NCBI RefSeq assembly: GCF_017876295.1
Contig: NZ_JAGINT010000002.1
Coordinates: 4,340,001 to 4,404,000, forward strand
Direction: 5' to 3'
From: Kribbella aluminosa
GTDB lineage: Bacteria > Actinomycetota > Actinomycetes > Propionibacteriales > Kribbellaceae
Length of the DNA: 64,000 bases
Translations under genes and position numbers: made by a program
Notes under the pieces: model-generated
The model's database searches: none
Seen by the model: the letters and a program-made list of their open reading frames with translations, nothing else
What the model was told of the DNA's origin: nothing
Part shown: positions 22,708 through 31,922 of the stretch, piece by piece
Layout of the letters: every line of letters begins with the position of its first letter
Numbering within the stretch: position 1 is the stretch's first letter

Positions 22708-25489
22708 CGGTCTCCTCCGTGATCTCTTCGTCAGGTTGGACGAAGTCCGGGTCGCCGCCCTCGTCGCCGGAGCGGGCGCCCGCCTGGGCCAGGTGGGAGA
22801 CCGACTCGAGTTCGGCCAGGACCTGCTGGTGCTGGTCGACGCAGAGGACGACGAGGTCGCCCGGGTTCGACAGGTCGAGCGCGTAGCGGACGGCGTCGAG
22901 TTCGTCGAGTACGACGTCGACCCGCCGGCAGCGGGCGCCGTCCTCCATCGCGGCCCGGACTCCTGCCGTGACCAGGTTCGCCGCCTCGCCGCGCTTGCGG
23001 CCGCGCAGCCGTGCGTCCTCGCGGGACACGACCGCGTCGAAGTGCTGCGCCGCGACCTCGCCGAGCTCGCGGATGTCGTCGTCGCGCCGGTCGCCCGCGG
23101 TCGCGATCACACCGATCCGGGATGGCCGGCCGAGCTCTGACGACGCGTTCAGGCTCTCGCCGAGCCGGTCGACGAAGTCGCCGAGCATCCGCATCGCCGG
23201 GGCGTTGTGGCAGTAGTCGACGATCACGGTGCGGCCGTCGACGTCGATCTCGTTCAGCCGGCCGGGGGACAGGTAGTACGACGTGCTGAAGGTCCGCAGG
23301 CCCTGCCGGATGTCGTGCAGCGGCGCACCGGCCGCGAACGCCGCCGCGGCCGCCGCCATCGCGTTCTGCACGTTCATCATCGCCCGCCCGCCGAACGTTG
23401 CCGGCAGCAAGTGTGTCCAGGCGAGCTGCATCGACCGGCGGCCGTGTTTCACCACGATCATGTCGCCGAGCTCCGACCGCTCCAGCACCACGGCCCGCCC
23501 GCCGCGCCGGCAGTGTCCCTCGATGTAGTCCCGGACCTCGCTGCCCGGCTCGGACATGCTGAACCAGACGACCTGCCCCGAGCACTTCCGGCGCATCTTC
23601 CGGACCAGCGGGTCGTCGGCGTTCAGGACGGCGTACCCGGTCCGTGGCACCGCCTCGACCAGCACCGACTTCACGTCGGCGAGCTGTTCCAGGGTGTCGA
23701 TGCCGCGCAGACCGAGGTGGTCGGGCTGCACGTTCAGCACGACGGCCACGTCGTTGCGCTCGTACCCGAGTCCCTCGCGCAGGATCCCGCCGCGGGCCAC
23801 CTCGAACACGGCGAAGTCGACCCGCGGGTTCTGCAGCACCATCCGCGCGGACTTCGGGCCGGACGCGTCCTGCCGGATCACCAGCCGCTCGTCGATCACG
23901 ATGCCGTCCGTCGACGTCATCCCGACCTTCCGGCCGAGACCCTTGAAGACGTGGCTGATCATCCGCGACGTGGTGGTCTTGCCGTTGGTCCCGGTCACGG
24001 CGACGATCGGGATCCGGCTGGTCGCGCCCGGCGGGAACAGCATGTCCACGACCGGCTTCGCGATGTACTGCGGCTCGCCGATCGTCGGGTTGGTGTGCAT
24101 CCGGAACCCGGGCGCCGCGTTCACCTCGCAGATCGCGCCGCCGGTCTCGCGCACCGGCTGGGTGATGTCCGGGCAGATGAAGTCGATGCCGGCGATGTCC
24201 AGCCCGATCATCCGGGCCGCCTCCTCGGCGATCTCGACGTTCTCCGGGTGCGCCTCCCAGGTCCGGTCGATCGAGATCCCGCCGGTGGACATGTTGCCGG
24301 TGAGCGTCAGCTTCACCATCACGTCCTCGGGCGGTACGTCGTCCAGCTCGAAGCCCTGGTCGCGGACCAGTTGCCGGGCCGCCGCGTTGATCGTGATCCG
24401 GGTGAGGATCTTCTCGTGCCCGACCCCGCGCCGCGGATCGGCGTTGGTGATGTCAACGAGTTCGGCCACCGTGTGCACGCCGTCGCCGACCACGTGCGCG
24501 GGCACCCGCTCGGCGATCGCCTCCATCCGGCCGTTGATGATCAGGCACCGGTAGTCCTTGCCGGTGACGAAGTTCTCCACGATCACGAACCCGCGCCGGG
24601 ACTGCTCGGCCGCGATCGGGAACGCGTCGCGGAGTGCGTCGGCGTCCGGCAGGTTCAGGCAGACACCGCGCCCGTGGTTGCCGTCCAGCGGCTTGCACAC
24701 CACCGGATACCCGATCTTGTGCGCGACCGAGACCGCTTCCTCGACCGTGCGGACCGACTCCGAGCGCGGCACCGGCAGGCCGGCGGACGCGAGCAGCCGG
24801 GTGGTCAGGTCCTTGTCGCTCGCGACGTCGACCGCGATCGATCCGGTCTCGGACGTCATCGTGGCCCGGATCCGCTTCGCGTGCACGCCCTGCCCGAGCT
24901 GCACCAGGCTGGCCTTGTTCAGCCGGATCCACGGGATGTCCCGGGACACCGCCTCGTCCACGATCGCCTGCGTGGACGGGCCGAACGCGGTCCGCTCGGC
25001 CTGCTTGATGAACTTCTCGAGCTCCTGCGTGAAGTCGAACGCCGGGTCCGGCTCGACCAGGTTGTTCACGAACCGTACGGCGAGTTCGCCCGCGGCCAGC
25101 CCGACCGCCTCGTCGGCGTACGCGTAGGTGATGTTGTAGACGCCCGGCGAACCCTTCACCTGCCGCGTCTTGCCGCGCCGCATGTCGTGGCCGGCCTCCT
25201 GCTGCAACTGGAGCGCGACGTGTTCGGAGATGTGCCCGAGCCAGGTGCCTTCGTCCAGCCGCTCGATGAAGCCGCCGCGGCGGCCGCGCGAGCAGTGGTG
25301 CTGGTCGAGCCGGGGCAGGTCCGCGAGCAGCCGCTCGGTGAAGCCGGGGATCGTGTTCGACGGGAACTTCTCCAGCGAACCGAGGTCGACGACCAGGTGG
25401 ATCGCGGGCTCGTAGCTCCAGATGTTCGGGCCGCGGTAGACGCGGGTCTCGATGATCTTCAGGTCAGGAGACGGTGTTGCATCGGTCAT
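22700..25489 (-). CDS. cphA: Cyanophycin synthetase
   Basis: A 929-residue three-domain CphA. The N domain covers residues 1-160. The ATP-grasp domain (about 230-465) has GYPVVCKPLDGNHGRGV at 260-276 and CEVNAAPGFRMHTNP near 454-468. The Mur-ligase domain (about 490-929) has P-loop GTNGKTTT at 500-507, ARGGILREG and DHLGLRGIDT. The enzyme builds multi-L-arginyl-poly-L-aspartate, a nitrogen store: ATP-grasp adds Asp to the backbone and the Mur half adds Arg to its side chain. It is downstream of cphB with a 6-bp gap. All key motifs are intact. Confidence 0.97.
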   Translation of the reverse strand: MTDATPSPDLKIIETRVYRGPNIWSYEPAIHLVVDLGSLEKFPSNTIPGFTERLLADLPRLDQHHCSRGRRGGFIERLDEGTWLGHISEHVALQLQQEAGHDMRRGKTRQVKGSPGVYNITYAYADEAVGLAAGELAVRFVNNLVEPDPAFDFTQELEKFIKQAERTAFGPSTQAIVDEAVSRDIPWIRLNKASLVQLGQGVHAKRIRATMTSETGSIAVDVASDKDLTTRLLASAGLPVPRSESVRTVEEAVSVAHKIGYPVVCKPLDGNHGRGVCLNLPDADALRDAFPIAAEQSRRGFVIVENFVTGKDYRCLIINGRMEAIAERVPAHVVGDGVHTVAELVDITNADPRRGVGHEKILTRITINAAARQLVRDQGFELDDVPPEDVMVKLTLTGNMSTGGISIDRTWEAHPENVEIAEEAARMIGLDIAGIDFICPDITQPVRETGGAICEVNAAPGFRMHTNPTIGEPQYIAKPVVDMLFPPGATSRIPIVAVTGTNGKTTTSRMISHVFKGLGRKVGMTSTDGIVIDERLVIRQDASGPKSARMVLQNPRVDFAVFEVARGGILREGLGYERNDVAVVLNVQPDHLGLRGIDTLEQLADVKSVLVEAVPRTGYAVLNADDPLVRKMRRKCSGQVVWFSMSEPGSEVRDYIEGHCRRGGRAVVLERSELGDMIVVKHGRRSMQLAWTHLLPATFGGRAMMNVQNAMAAAAAAFAAGAPLHDIRQGLRTFSTSYYLSPGRLNEIDVDGRTVIVDYCHNAPAMRMLGDFVDRLGESLNASSELGRPSRIGVIATAGDRRDDDIRELGEVAAQHFDAVVSREDARLRGRKRGEAANLVTAGVRAAMEDGARCRRVDVVLDELDAVRYALDLSNPGDLVVLCVDQHQQVLAELESVSHLAQAGARSGDEGGDPDFVQPDEEITEETVS

Positions 25490-25495
25490 TGGGCG

Positions 25496-26560
25496 TCACT
25501 GTTCTGGTTGCGTGCGGTCGGGGAGCTCAGAGGTTTGCTGCGAGTCGGCGCCGGCCTTGATCGGCTCGGTCGCCTCCGGTCTGGACTCCCCGGCCCCGAT
25601 CGTTGTGGCCGCCTTGGTACGGCGTCCCGCCCGCCGCTTGCGTTCCGCGTAGTACCGCGGGGACACGCCCTCCGCGGCGATCTCCTTCGCGAGCTTGCGC
25701 AGGTCCGCCTCGGCCGCCGCCATCTCGGCGATCTCCTCGGCCGGCGGCTGCGGCCCGTACGACAGCAGCACCCGGTTCTGCAGGTCGAACGTCGCGGTCG
25801 CGGGCAGTACGTGCAGGACGACGCCGGACGCGAGGATCGGCTCGGAGCGCTTCGCGTTGGGCGCGTTCGAGGTGATCCGGGTGCCGTCGAAGATCGTCAC
25901 CGCGCCGCGGCCGACGACCTCCAGGTGGCTGCCGCGGACGACCGCCGCGGTGTCCTCGTCGACGCCGATCCCGAGCAGGCCGGGGGACTGCGCGACCAGC
26001 GAGAGCAGCCGGCCGTACCGGTTCCGCTGGGCGAAGTGCTGGTCGACGATCGCGCCCTGCACCAGGCCGAGACCGCCCGCCAGCTGGCTCATCCGCTGCC
26101 GCGGGGTGGCGCCGGACCGCCCGAACGCGATCATGTGCTCCGCGAGGATGCTCGCGCCGGCCGACGTACCGCCGACGGCCGCCCCACGCGCGTGCGCGGC
26201 CGTCACCGCGCGGCCGAACGCCGTACCGGTGACGACGCCCGCGAGCTTGAGCTGGTTGCCGCCGGTCATGAAGATCCCGGTGGCGTCGTTCAGCGGCGCG
26301 ATGAAGGCCGGGTCGTCGGCGTCCTCCCGGTTCTCCGGGCGGACGCCGACCACGCTCTCGGCCCCCAGGGCGGCGAAGAGCGCGCGGTACACGTCGATGA
26401 CGTCGGGCCCGAGCGCGGACGCCGTCGGCACCACGACGATCCGCGCCTTCGACCCACCGGCCGCCTCGACGAACTCCTGCAGCACCGTCCGCTTCTTCAG
26501 CTTGTCCTCGGCACCACCAATAGCAAACAGGGCTCCCGGCCCACCCTGCAGTTCAGACAT
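25496..26560 (-). CDS. cphB: Cyanophycinase
   Basis: A 354-residue S51-type peptidase that cuts cyanophycin into beta-Asp-Arg dipeptides. The nucleophile Ser133 is in GGTSAGAS, and FMTGGNQLKL (97-106) and GLGLVQGAIVDQHFAQRNR are typical of the family. The last 80 residues (basic, then Ala/Glu/Pro-rich from about 295) extend beyond the usual catalytic core and look disordered. It is the promoter-proximal gene of a cphB-cphA operon. Having synthesis and breakdown in one transcript implies activity control at the protein level. Confidence 0.95.
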   Translation of the reverse strand: MSELQGGPGALFAIGGAEDKLKKRTVLQEFVEAAGGSKARIVVVPTASALGPDVIDVYRALFAALGAESVVGVRPENREDADDPAFIAPLNDATGIFMTGGNQLKLAGVVTGTAFGRAVTAAHARGAAVGGTSAGASILAEHMIAFGRSGATPRQRMSQLAGGLGLVQGAIVDQHFAQRNRYGRLLSLVAQSPGLLGIGVDEDTAAVVRGSHLEVVGRGAVTIFDGTRITSNAPNAKRSEPILASGVVLHVLPATATFDLQNRVLLSYGPQPPAEEIAEMAAAEADLRKLAKEIAAEGVSPRYYAERKRRAGRRTKAATTIGAGESRPEATEPIKAGADSQQTSELPDRTQPEQ

Positions 26561-26592
26561 AACCGGAATGGTAGGTGCTCACCCCCGCCCAC

Positions 26593-26661
26593 CCCCAACT
26601 TTGGGAAGCCACCGACCATTCCGCGCGCCCTTCCGTGGTTGGTGGCTTCTCAAAGTCGGGG
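26593..26661 (-). terminator. Long stem-loop after the GH16 gene
   Basis: Two 26-nt arms (26593-26618 and 26636-26661) match at 23 of 26 positions around a 17-nt loop. Some of the mismatches become G-U wobble pairs in RNA. The structure starts 20 nt after the GH16 stop and about 35 nt before the cphB start, so it separates the two minus-strand genes. Confidence 0.65.
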
Positions 26662-26680
26662 ATGTGGGGCGTACGGAGCC

Positions 26681-28030
26681 TCAGTGGGTGAACGTGTACC
26701 AGTTCAGGTTGACGTAGTCGGCGGGTTGGCCGCTGGTGAAGGTCAGGTAGATGTCGTGGGTGCCGGTGGTCGTGGAGATGTTGGCGGGGACGGTTCGCCA
26801 GGACTGCCAGCCGCCGGTGTTCGCGATCGCGAAGCTGCCGATCGGGGGGTTGGACCTGCTGTCCAGGCGTACTTCGACCAGGCCGCTGACCCCGGCTGCG
26901 GCGCCGGACGCGACGCGGGCGACGAACTGTGTTGCCGGCGTGCTGCCGAAGTCGATGCCGCGGTACAGGGCCCAGTCGCCGTTGCCGATCTGCATCAGGT
27001 TCTGGCCGCCGCCGGTGTCGGTCGTGGTCTCCAGGCCCATGCCCGACTGCTGGCTGTACGCCTCCGCCTGCAGGGTGCTGTACGCCGACGAGCTCGGCGG
27101 GGGAGTCGTACCGCCGCCCTTCGTCGAGACCGCGACGTAGTCGACGACCATCGGCTTGTCCGGGACCGTCGACGCGCGCGGCGTCGGGCCGTTCAGCGCG
27201 TCCGGGAACGCGCCGCCGATCGCGAGGTTCAGCAGCACGAAGTACCCCGCGTGCGACGTCATGTTCGACCAGGTGTCCGCCGGGAACTGGCTCTTGCTGA
27301 GTGAGTGGAACTGCTGCCCGTCGACGTACCACCTGAGCTGGTTCGGTGTGACGGACGTGTCCCACTCGAAGCGGTACGTGTGGAACGCGGACTGGCAGGC
27401 CGATCCGGGACACGCGCGGTTCGCGCCGAGGCCGGTGGTCTCGTTGCAGGGGCCGCCCGGGTTCACGCCGCAGTGCAGCACGCCCCAGACCGAGTCGATC
27501 CCGTTGACGTTCTCCATGATGTCGAACTCGCCGATGCCCGGCCAGTTCCAGTAGTTCCCGCGGTACGGCGAGCCGAGCGCCCAGAACGCCGGCCAGTACC
27601 CGAGCGCGGCGTCACCGGTGACGTTCGGCATCTGGATCCGGCTCTCGATCGCCAGCACCCCTCCGGCCGGCGGCTTGAAGTTCGCGCGCTGGGACTCGAT
27701 CCGGGCCGACGTCCAGTTGCCGGCCGCGTCCCGGCGCGGGGTGATCTTGAGGTTGCCGGCGCCGTCGAGGGAGAGGTTGTCCGGGCTGTTCGTGTAGTTC
27801 TGGATCTCGCCGGTACCCCAGTTCCCGGGGCCGCCCGGGTAGCCGTGGCCGGTGTCGACGATCCAGTTCGTGCTCGACGGCAGGCTGCCGCTCGGGCCGT
27901 CGAAGTCGTCGCTCCACACCGTCGACCAGCCGGCCGGCGGCGGTGGCACGTTGGCCTCGGCGACGACGCGGGTCGAGGCGACGGCGAGGAGCGGGATGAT
28001 CAGGGCGAGTGCGAGGGGGCGGATCCGCAT
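26681..28030 (-). CDS. Secreted GH16 beta-glucanase with C-terminal CBM6-like module
   Basis: A 449-residue exported hydrolase. A signal peptide spans residues 1 to about 25 (RPLALALIIPLLAVASTRVVAEA). The GH16 catalytic motif ExDxxE is GEFDIMENVNG with Glu168, Asp170 and Glu173. A short Pro/Ser linker near residue 310 leads to a beta-sandwich module (LQAEAYSQQSGMGLETTTDTGG ... DWALYRGIDFG) resembling CBM6. Likely substrate: beta-1,3- or mixed-linkage glucans. The promoter region carries a 14-bp palindromic operator of the sugar-responsive LacI type, consistent with substrate induction. Confidence 0.93.
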   Translation of the reverse strand: MRIRPLALALIIPLLAVASTRVVAEANVPPPPAGWSTVWSDDFDGPSGSLPSSTNWIVDTGHGYPGGPGNWGTGEIQNYTNSPDNLSLDGAGNLKITPRRDAAGNWTSARIESQRANFKPPAGGVLAIESRIQMPNVTGDAALGYWPAFWALGSPYRGNYWNWPGIGEFDIMENVNGIDSVWGVLHCGVNPGGPCNETTGLGANRACPGSACQSAFHTYRFEWDTSVTPNQLRWYVDGQQFHSLSKSQFPADTWSNMTSHAGYFVLLNLAIGGAFPDALNGPTPRASTVPDKPMVVDYVAVSTKGGGTTPPPSSSAYSTLQAEAYSQQSGMGLETTTDTGGGQNLMQIGNGDWALYRGIDFGSTPATQFVARVASGAAAGVSGLVEVRLDSRSNPPIGSFAIANTGGWQSWRTVPANISTTTGTHDIYLTFTSGQPADYVNLNWYTFTH

Positions 28031-28061
28031 GTCGACCTCCAGGGGCGGTGGATGAGGTCAA

Positions 28062-28075
28062 TGGGAGCGCTCTCA
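28062..28075 (-). promoter_or_regulatory. CebR-like LacI-family operator
   Basis: TGGGAGCGCTCTCA matches the palindrome TGGGAGCGCTCCCA at 13 of 14 positions. That palindrome is the known site of the cellobiose regulator CebR in Streptomyces. It lies 31 bp upstream of the GH16 start, where a repressor would block transcription. No LacI-family gene is present in this window, so the regulator must be encoded elsewhere. Confidence 0.75.
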
Positions 28076-28096
28076 CGTCCTGGTGTCAACAGCTCG

Positions 28097-28978
28097 TCAC
28101 AGCTGCGTGCGGTAGACCGTCGTACTGCGCCGGACCGACATGCCGAGGCGCTGGTACATCGCGAGTGCGCCGGTGCCGGAGTGCGTCCAGAGCGTCAGCG
28201 TCCGCCGCCCCCGCCGCCCGGCCTCCTGCGCGGCGACGGTCAGCAGGGTGCGGGCGATGCCGCGGCCGCGGAAGTCCTTCCGTACGGCGACCTGGTCGAC
28301 GTACCCGTCGGGGGAGTCCGGGAGCTCCAGCCCGATCACGACCCCGACGATCTCGGATCCGGCGAGTGCGACCGGCGACAGCGCGGGGTCGAAGCTCGGC
28401 CGCTCGATACTCGTCCCGGCCCACTCCTCGTACCCGTGCCGGCGCGGCTGCCACTCGTCGAACGCGTCCTGCACGACCTGGTGCGCCACCGGCTCGTCAC
28501 CCGGCGCGAACGGCCGTACCGTCACCCCGTCCGGCACCGTCGGCGCCTCGCCGTCGACCGGCCGTTCGAGCAACCAGTTGGTCGCGAGTACGTCGTACCC
28601 GCGCGACCGGAGCAACGCCGAACCGGCCTCGTCCGCGTCGTCGACCGTCTGTGCGAGCCAGTCGCTCTCGTGCTCACGGGCCCGCGCCTCCGCCCAGTCG
28701 AGCAGTTCGGTGCCCAGGCCGCGTCCGGCGTACGACGGATGCACGTCGATCTGTGAGCGCCGCCCGCCGTGCACCCACGCCCAGGCGATGACGTCACCGC
28801 TCGGCGTTTCGACGACACGCGTGTCGAGGTCGAGCGTGATCAGCGGACGCTGGAGGTCAGCGGCGACAGCGTCCGCCGCCGACTCCACCTGCCCGTGCCA
28901 CGCCTGCTCGTTGGCGGCAATGATCGCGTGGATCGCCGGTGCGTCCTCGAGGGTCGCGGGGCGGCTCTGGAATTCCAT
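28097..28978 (-). CDS. Tandem GNAT-domain acetyltransferase
   Basis: A 293-residue protein with two acetyltransferase folds. The first has IDVHPSYAGRGLGTELLDWAEARA (about residues 78-101). The second has DQVAVRKDFRGRGIARTLLTVAAQEAGRRG (about 234-262), and TLWTHSGTGALAMYQRLGMSVRR is its C-terminal part. Such tandem GNATs include mycothiol synthase-like enzymes, but the spacing and residues here do not let me name a substrate. It is upstream of GH16 on the same strand but separated by the operator region. Confidence 0.85.
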   Translation of the reverse strand: MEFQSRPATLEDAPAIHAIIAANEQAWHGQVESAADAVAADLQRPLITLDLDTRVVETPSGDVIAWAWVHGGRRSQIDVHPSYAGRGLGTELLDWAEARAREHESDWLAQTVDDADEAGSALLRSRGYDVLATNWLLERPVDGEAPTVPDGVTVRPFAPGDEPVAHQVVQDAFDEWQPRRHGYEEWAGTSIERPSFDPALSPVALAGSEIVGVVIGLELPDSPDGYVDQVAVRKDFRGRGIARTLLTVAAQEAGRRGRRTLTLWTHSGTGALAMYQRLGMSVRRSTTVYRTQL

Positions 28979-29001
28979 GGGTTGAGGCTAGGGCGTGTCT
29001 C

Positions 29002-30219
29002 TTAGGCCGGGTTGTCGGCGTCGGCGGTCTCGACTTCCTCACGGGTGATGCCGAGGAGGTAAAGGATCGTGTCCAGGTACGGGACGCTGAGGTGGGTGTC
29101 GGCGGCGGCCCGGACCACGGGCTTGGCGTTGAACGCGACGCCGAGGCCGGCGGCGGCGAGCATGTCGAGATCGTTGGCGCCGTCACCGATCGCGACGGTC
29201 TGGCTGAGCGGCGTACCGGAGCGGGCGGCGAACTCCTTCAGGGCGGTGGCCTTGCCCGGCCGGTCGACGATCTCGCCGACCACGCGGCCGGTGAGCCTGC
29301 CGTCGGCGATCTCCAGCTCGTTGGCCTTCGCGTAGTCGATGCCGAGCTCGGCGGCGAGCTGGCCGGTGATCTGGCTGAACCCGCCGCTGACGATCGCGAA
29401 CTGGTACCCGAGCCGCTTCAGCGTCCGGACCAGGGTGCGCGCGCCGGGCGCCAGCTCGATGGCGGCGTACACCTCGTCCAGCGCCGACACCGGCAGGCCT
29501 TCGAGTGCCGCCACCCGGTGCCGCAGCGACTCGGCGAAGTCCAGTTCGCCGCGCATCGCCTGCTCGGTGACCGCGGCGACCTCCGCCAGCCGGCCGGCGT
29601 GCGCGGCGAGCATCTCGATGACCTCGCCCTGGATCAGCGTCGAGTCGACGTCCATCACGATCAGCCGCTTCGCCCGCCGGTACAGCCCGCCGTCCTGGAC
29701 GGCGATGTCGAGGCTCTGCCGGACGCCCTCCTGGGCGAGCACGGTGCGCAGCGCCTCGGGTTCGACACCGGAGACGGCGATCTCCATCGCGGTCACGGGG
29801 TACCGCGCCATCCGGCTGATCCGGTCGATGTTCGCGCCGGTGTCGGCGATCCGGCCGGCCACCGCGGCGAGCCCGGCGGCCGACAACGGGTGACCGATGA
29901 TGGTGACCTGGCTGCGGCCCTTGCGCCGCGGTTCGTTGTCGCCGACACCCTTTTTCACCGAGATGTCGACGTCGAGGAGGTTCGCGAGCGCCTTCAGTTC
30001 TTCCTTCAGGTTCTTGTGGTCGCGCGGCGCGGTCAGCAGTACGCCGAGCACCAGGCGGCCACGCAGGACGACCTGCTCGGCGTCGATCACCTCGAGCCCA
30101 CGGGTCGCCAGGGTGGACAGCACTGCGGACGTCAGCCCCGGCCGGTCGGTCCCCGTCAACGTCACCAGCAACGTCGGCCGCTCGGCCGCCGCCGTCTCCA
30201 CCTCACCCAGTCCTGTCAT
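29002..30219 (-). CDS. serB: Phosphoserine phosphatase with N-terminal ACT-like domains
   Basis: A 405-residue SerB. Two ACT-type regulatory repeats occupy residues 15 to about 175 (LLVTLTGTDRPGLTSAVL; TIIGHPLSAAGLAAVAGRI). The HAD phosphatase follows: nucleophile Asp190 in VMDVDSTLIQGE, IVSGGFSQI for motif II and GDGANDLDMLAAAGLG for motif IV. It makes serine from phosphoserine; ACT domains usually bind amino acids for feedback control. TAGCGT stands 10 nt before ATG on the coding strand, so the leader is at most a few bases. Confidence 0.96.
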   Translation of the reverse strand: MTGLGEVETAAAERPTLLVTLTGTDRPGLTSAVLSTLATRGLEVIDAEQVVLRGRLVLGVLLTAPRDHKNLKEELKALANLLDVDISVKKGVGDNEPRRKGRSQVTIIGHPLSAAGLAAVAGRIADTGANIDRISRMARYPVTAMEIAVSGVEPEALRTVLAQEGVRQSLDIAVQDGGLYRRAKRLIVMDVDSTLIQGEVIEMLAAHAGRLAEVAAVTEQAMRGELDFAESLRHRVAALEGLPVSALDEVYAAIELAPGARTLVRTLKRLGYQFAIVSGGFSQITGQLAAELGIDYAKANELEIADGRLTGRVVGEIVDRPGKATALKEFAARSGTPLSQTVAIGDGANDLDMLAAAGLGVAFNAKPVVRAAADTHLSVPYLDTILYLLGITREEVETADADNPA

Positions 30220-30272
30220 CTCGCACCGAACGCTACCTAAATGAGATGACAGTCCAGCGGCCGGTCCAGATC

Positions 30273-31007
30273 TCAAGCATGAACGGGCGGAGCACAGGCT
30301 GCTACGAGGGCGCGGCGTGCTGCGGCGGCCAGCCCGAGGAGTGCCCGTCGGCGGGCGTCGGCCTCGGCGCCGGTTACCGCGGCGCCGTCGTCCTCCAGTG
30401 CGGCGTCCGCGATCGCGAGACATCTCCGGGCCGTCGCCGCGGTCCTCACCGCTCGGGGTTCGTACCCCGGCGCCAGCTCGTCGCCAGTGCCACGCCCGAT
30501 CTTCCGGATGTCGATCAGCGCGTCCGCCACCTCCGGCTTCCACTTCGCGACCTCGAGCGCCGCCAGCGACTCGGCCGCGTCGATCAGCGCCATCCGCAAC
30601 CCCCGGTCCGCCTCACCGAAGTCCGCGGGCAGCGGGCTCGTGGCCGGCAGCACCGACCACTGCACAGCCGGCCCGACGTACGCCGGAACCAGCCCGATCT
30701 CCGGCCCCGTGAGTACGACGGCCTCGCCGGTCTCCAGCGCCGCCTCGTTGAAGGCGGGCGGCCCGGCCAGCCCGATCGGATCGCCCGGCACCGGCAGCGC
30801 GAGATGCGCCTGCGTCGTACCCGCAGCACGCAACAGGTTCAGCGCCACCGGCAACGTGGCCGGCTCGGGATGCCCGGCGAGACCCGCGACGTGGTGACCG
30901 ACGTCGTCGCCGAGGATCTTGTGCGCGGCGGTGTCGGGATCGCAGGCGCCGGTCAGCATCGCGTTCGTCCAGACGGTGAACCGGACCGAGGCGGAGGTCG
31001 TCAGCAC
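30273..31007 (-). CDS. Conserved hypothetical protein, Ala-rich
   Basis: A roughly 244-residue soluble protein beginning VLTTSASVRFTVWTNAMLTGACDPDTAAHKIL. It has LALPVPGDPIGLAGPPAFNEAALETGEAV and VPAYVGPAVQWSV in the middle and a helical Ala/Arg-rich C-terminus. It looks like the single-copy actinobacterial proteins found near serB, but I cannot assign a function. The start is uncertain: GTG at 31007 and GTG at 31031 are both possible. It lies 53 bp ahead of serB on the same strand and is divergent from the ABC ATPase. Confidence 0.65.
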   Translation of the reverse strand: MLTTSASVRFTVWTNAMLTGACDPDTAAHKILGDDVGHHVAGLAGHPEPATLPVALNLLRAAGTTQAHLALPVPGDPIGLAGPPAFNEAALETGEAVVLTGPEIGLVPAYVGPAVQWSVLPATSPLPADFGEADRGLRMALIDAAESLAALEVAKWKPEVADALIDIRKIGRGTGDELAPGYEPRAVRTAATARRCLAIADAALEDDGAAVTGAEADARRRALLGLAAAARRALVAACAPPVHA

Positions 31008-31055
31008 GCCCGTAAGTCTCGCACCACCCACCAGCAGGCCGAAAACGGCGACCCC

Positions 31056-31061
31056 TTAGGT
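31056..31061 (+). promoter_or_regulatory. -10 element of the ABC ATPase gene
   Basis: TTAGGT lies 7 nt before ATG at 31069, the leaderless spacing repeated at several genes in this window. It supports ATG 31069 rather than the in-frame TTG at 31063. Confidence 0.5.
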
Positions 31062-31068
31062 TTTGAGC

Positions 31069-31851
31069 ATGACTGCAGTGGTGGAGCTGGCCGGGGTGTC
31101 GGTCGTTCGGGGGGACGCGCGTCTGCTCGACGGGATCGACTGGACGATCGACGAGGCCGACCGGTGGGTGGTGATCGGGCCGAACGGTGCCGGCAAGACC
31201 ACGCTGCTGCAGATTCTGGCCGCCCAGGTGCACCCGACGTCCGGGGTCGCCGGGCTGCTCGGTGAGGTGCTCGGCGCGGTCGACGTGTTCGAGCTGCGCC
31301 CGCGGATCGGGCTGACCAGCGCCGCGCTCGCGGACCGGCTGCCGAAGAGCGAGCGGGTGTCCGACGTCGTCGTCTCCGCGTCGTACGCCGTCCTCGGCCG
31401 CTGGATCGAGGAGTACGACGAACTGGACCACGAACGGGCCGGTGCGTTGCTGGCCGAGCTCGGGATCGCGCACCTGGCGGACCGGACGTTCGGCACCCTG
31501 TCCGAGGGGGAGCGTAAGCGCGTGCAGATCGCCCGCGCGCTGATGACCGACCCCGAGCTGATGCTGATGGACGAGCCGGCCGCGGGCCTGGACCTTACGG
31601 GTCGCGAACAGCTGGTCCGTTCGCTGAGTTCGATCGCGACCGCGACCGGTGCACCCGCGATGGTGCTCGTCACCCACCACGTCGAGGAGATCCCGCCGGG
31701 CTTCACGCACGCGCTGCTGCTCAAGCAGGGCACGATCGTGGCCGCCGGCCCGATGGACCAGGCGCTGACCGCGGAGAACCTCAGCGACACCTTCGACCTG
31801 GCCCTCACCCTCAAGCAGGAGGACGGCCGCTACACCGCCCGCGCCCTCTGA
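31069..31851 (+). CDS. Stand-alone ABC transporter ATP-binding protein
   Basis: A 260-residue ATPase. Walker A GPNGAGKTT is at 37-45, the signature reads LSEGERKRVQIARAL, Walker B is LMLMDEPAAGLD, and the switch His is in VTHHVEEIP. The sequence type resembles the ModF/YnjD-like or iron-siderophore group of soluble ATPases. No permease or binding protein gene is adjacent, so it either pairs with a distant permease or acts as a non-transport ABC protein. It is divergent from the hypothetical gene and runs towards nfeD. Confidence 0.88.
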   Translation: MTAVVELAGVSVVRGDARLLDGIDWTIDEADRWVVIGPNGAGKTTLLQILAAQVHPTSGVAGLLGEVLGAVDVFELRPRIGLTSAALADRLPKSERVSDVVVSASYAVLGRWIEEYDELDHERAGALLAELGIAHLADRTFGTLSEGERKRVQIARALMTDPELMLMDEPAAGLDLTGREQLVRSLSSIATATGAPAMVLVTHHVEEIPPGFTHALLLKQGTIVAAGPMDQALTAENLSDTFDLALTLKQEDGRYTARAL

Positions 31852-31910
31852 CCCCGGATCCCGCGCCCGCGGTGACGCGTCATACACCTACTGGAAGCCC
31901 CCAACGCGGA

Positions 31911-31916
31911 TAGGCT
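31911..31916 (+). promoter_or_regulatory. -10 element of the nfeD-SPFH operon
   Basis: TAGGCT lies 6 nt before ATG at 31923 with no ribosome binding site between them, consistent with a leaderless transcript. Confidence 0.5.
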
Positions 31917-31922
31917 TGGTAG

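Noticed and set aside
23207..27304. A 1365-codon open frame antisense to cphA, cphB and GH16
   Set aside because: Low-complexity Arg/Asp/Val/His-rich translation, opposite to three genes with intact catalytic motifs. It is a by-product of GC-rich third positions.
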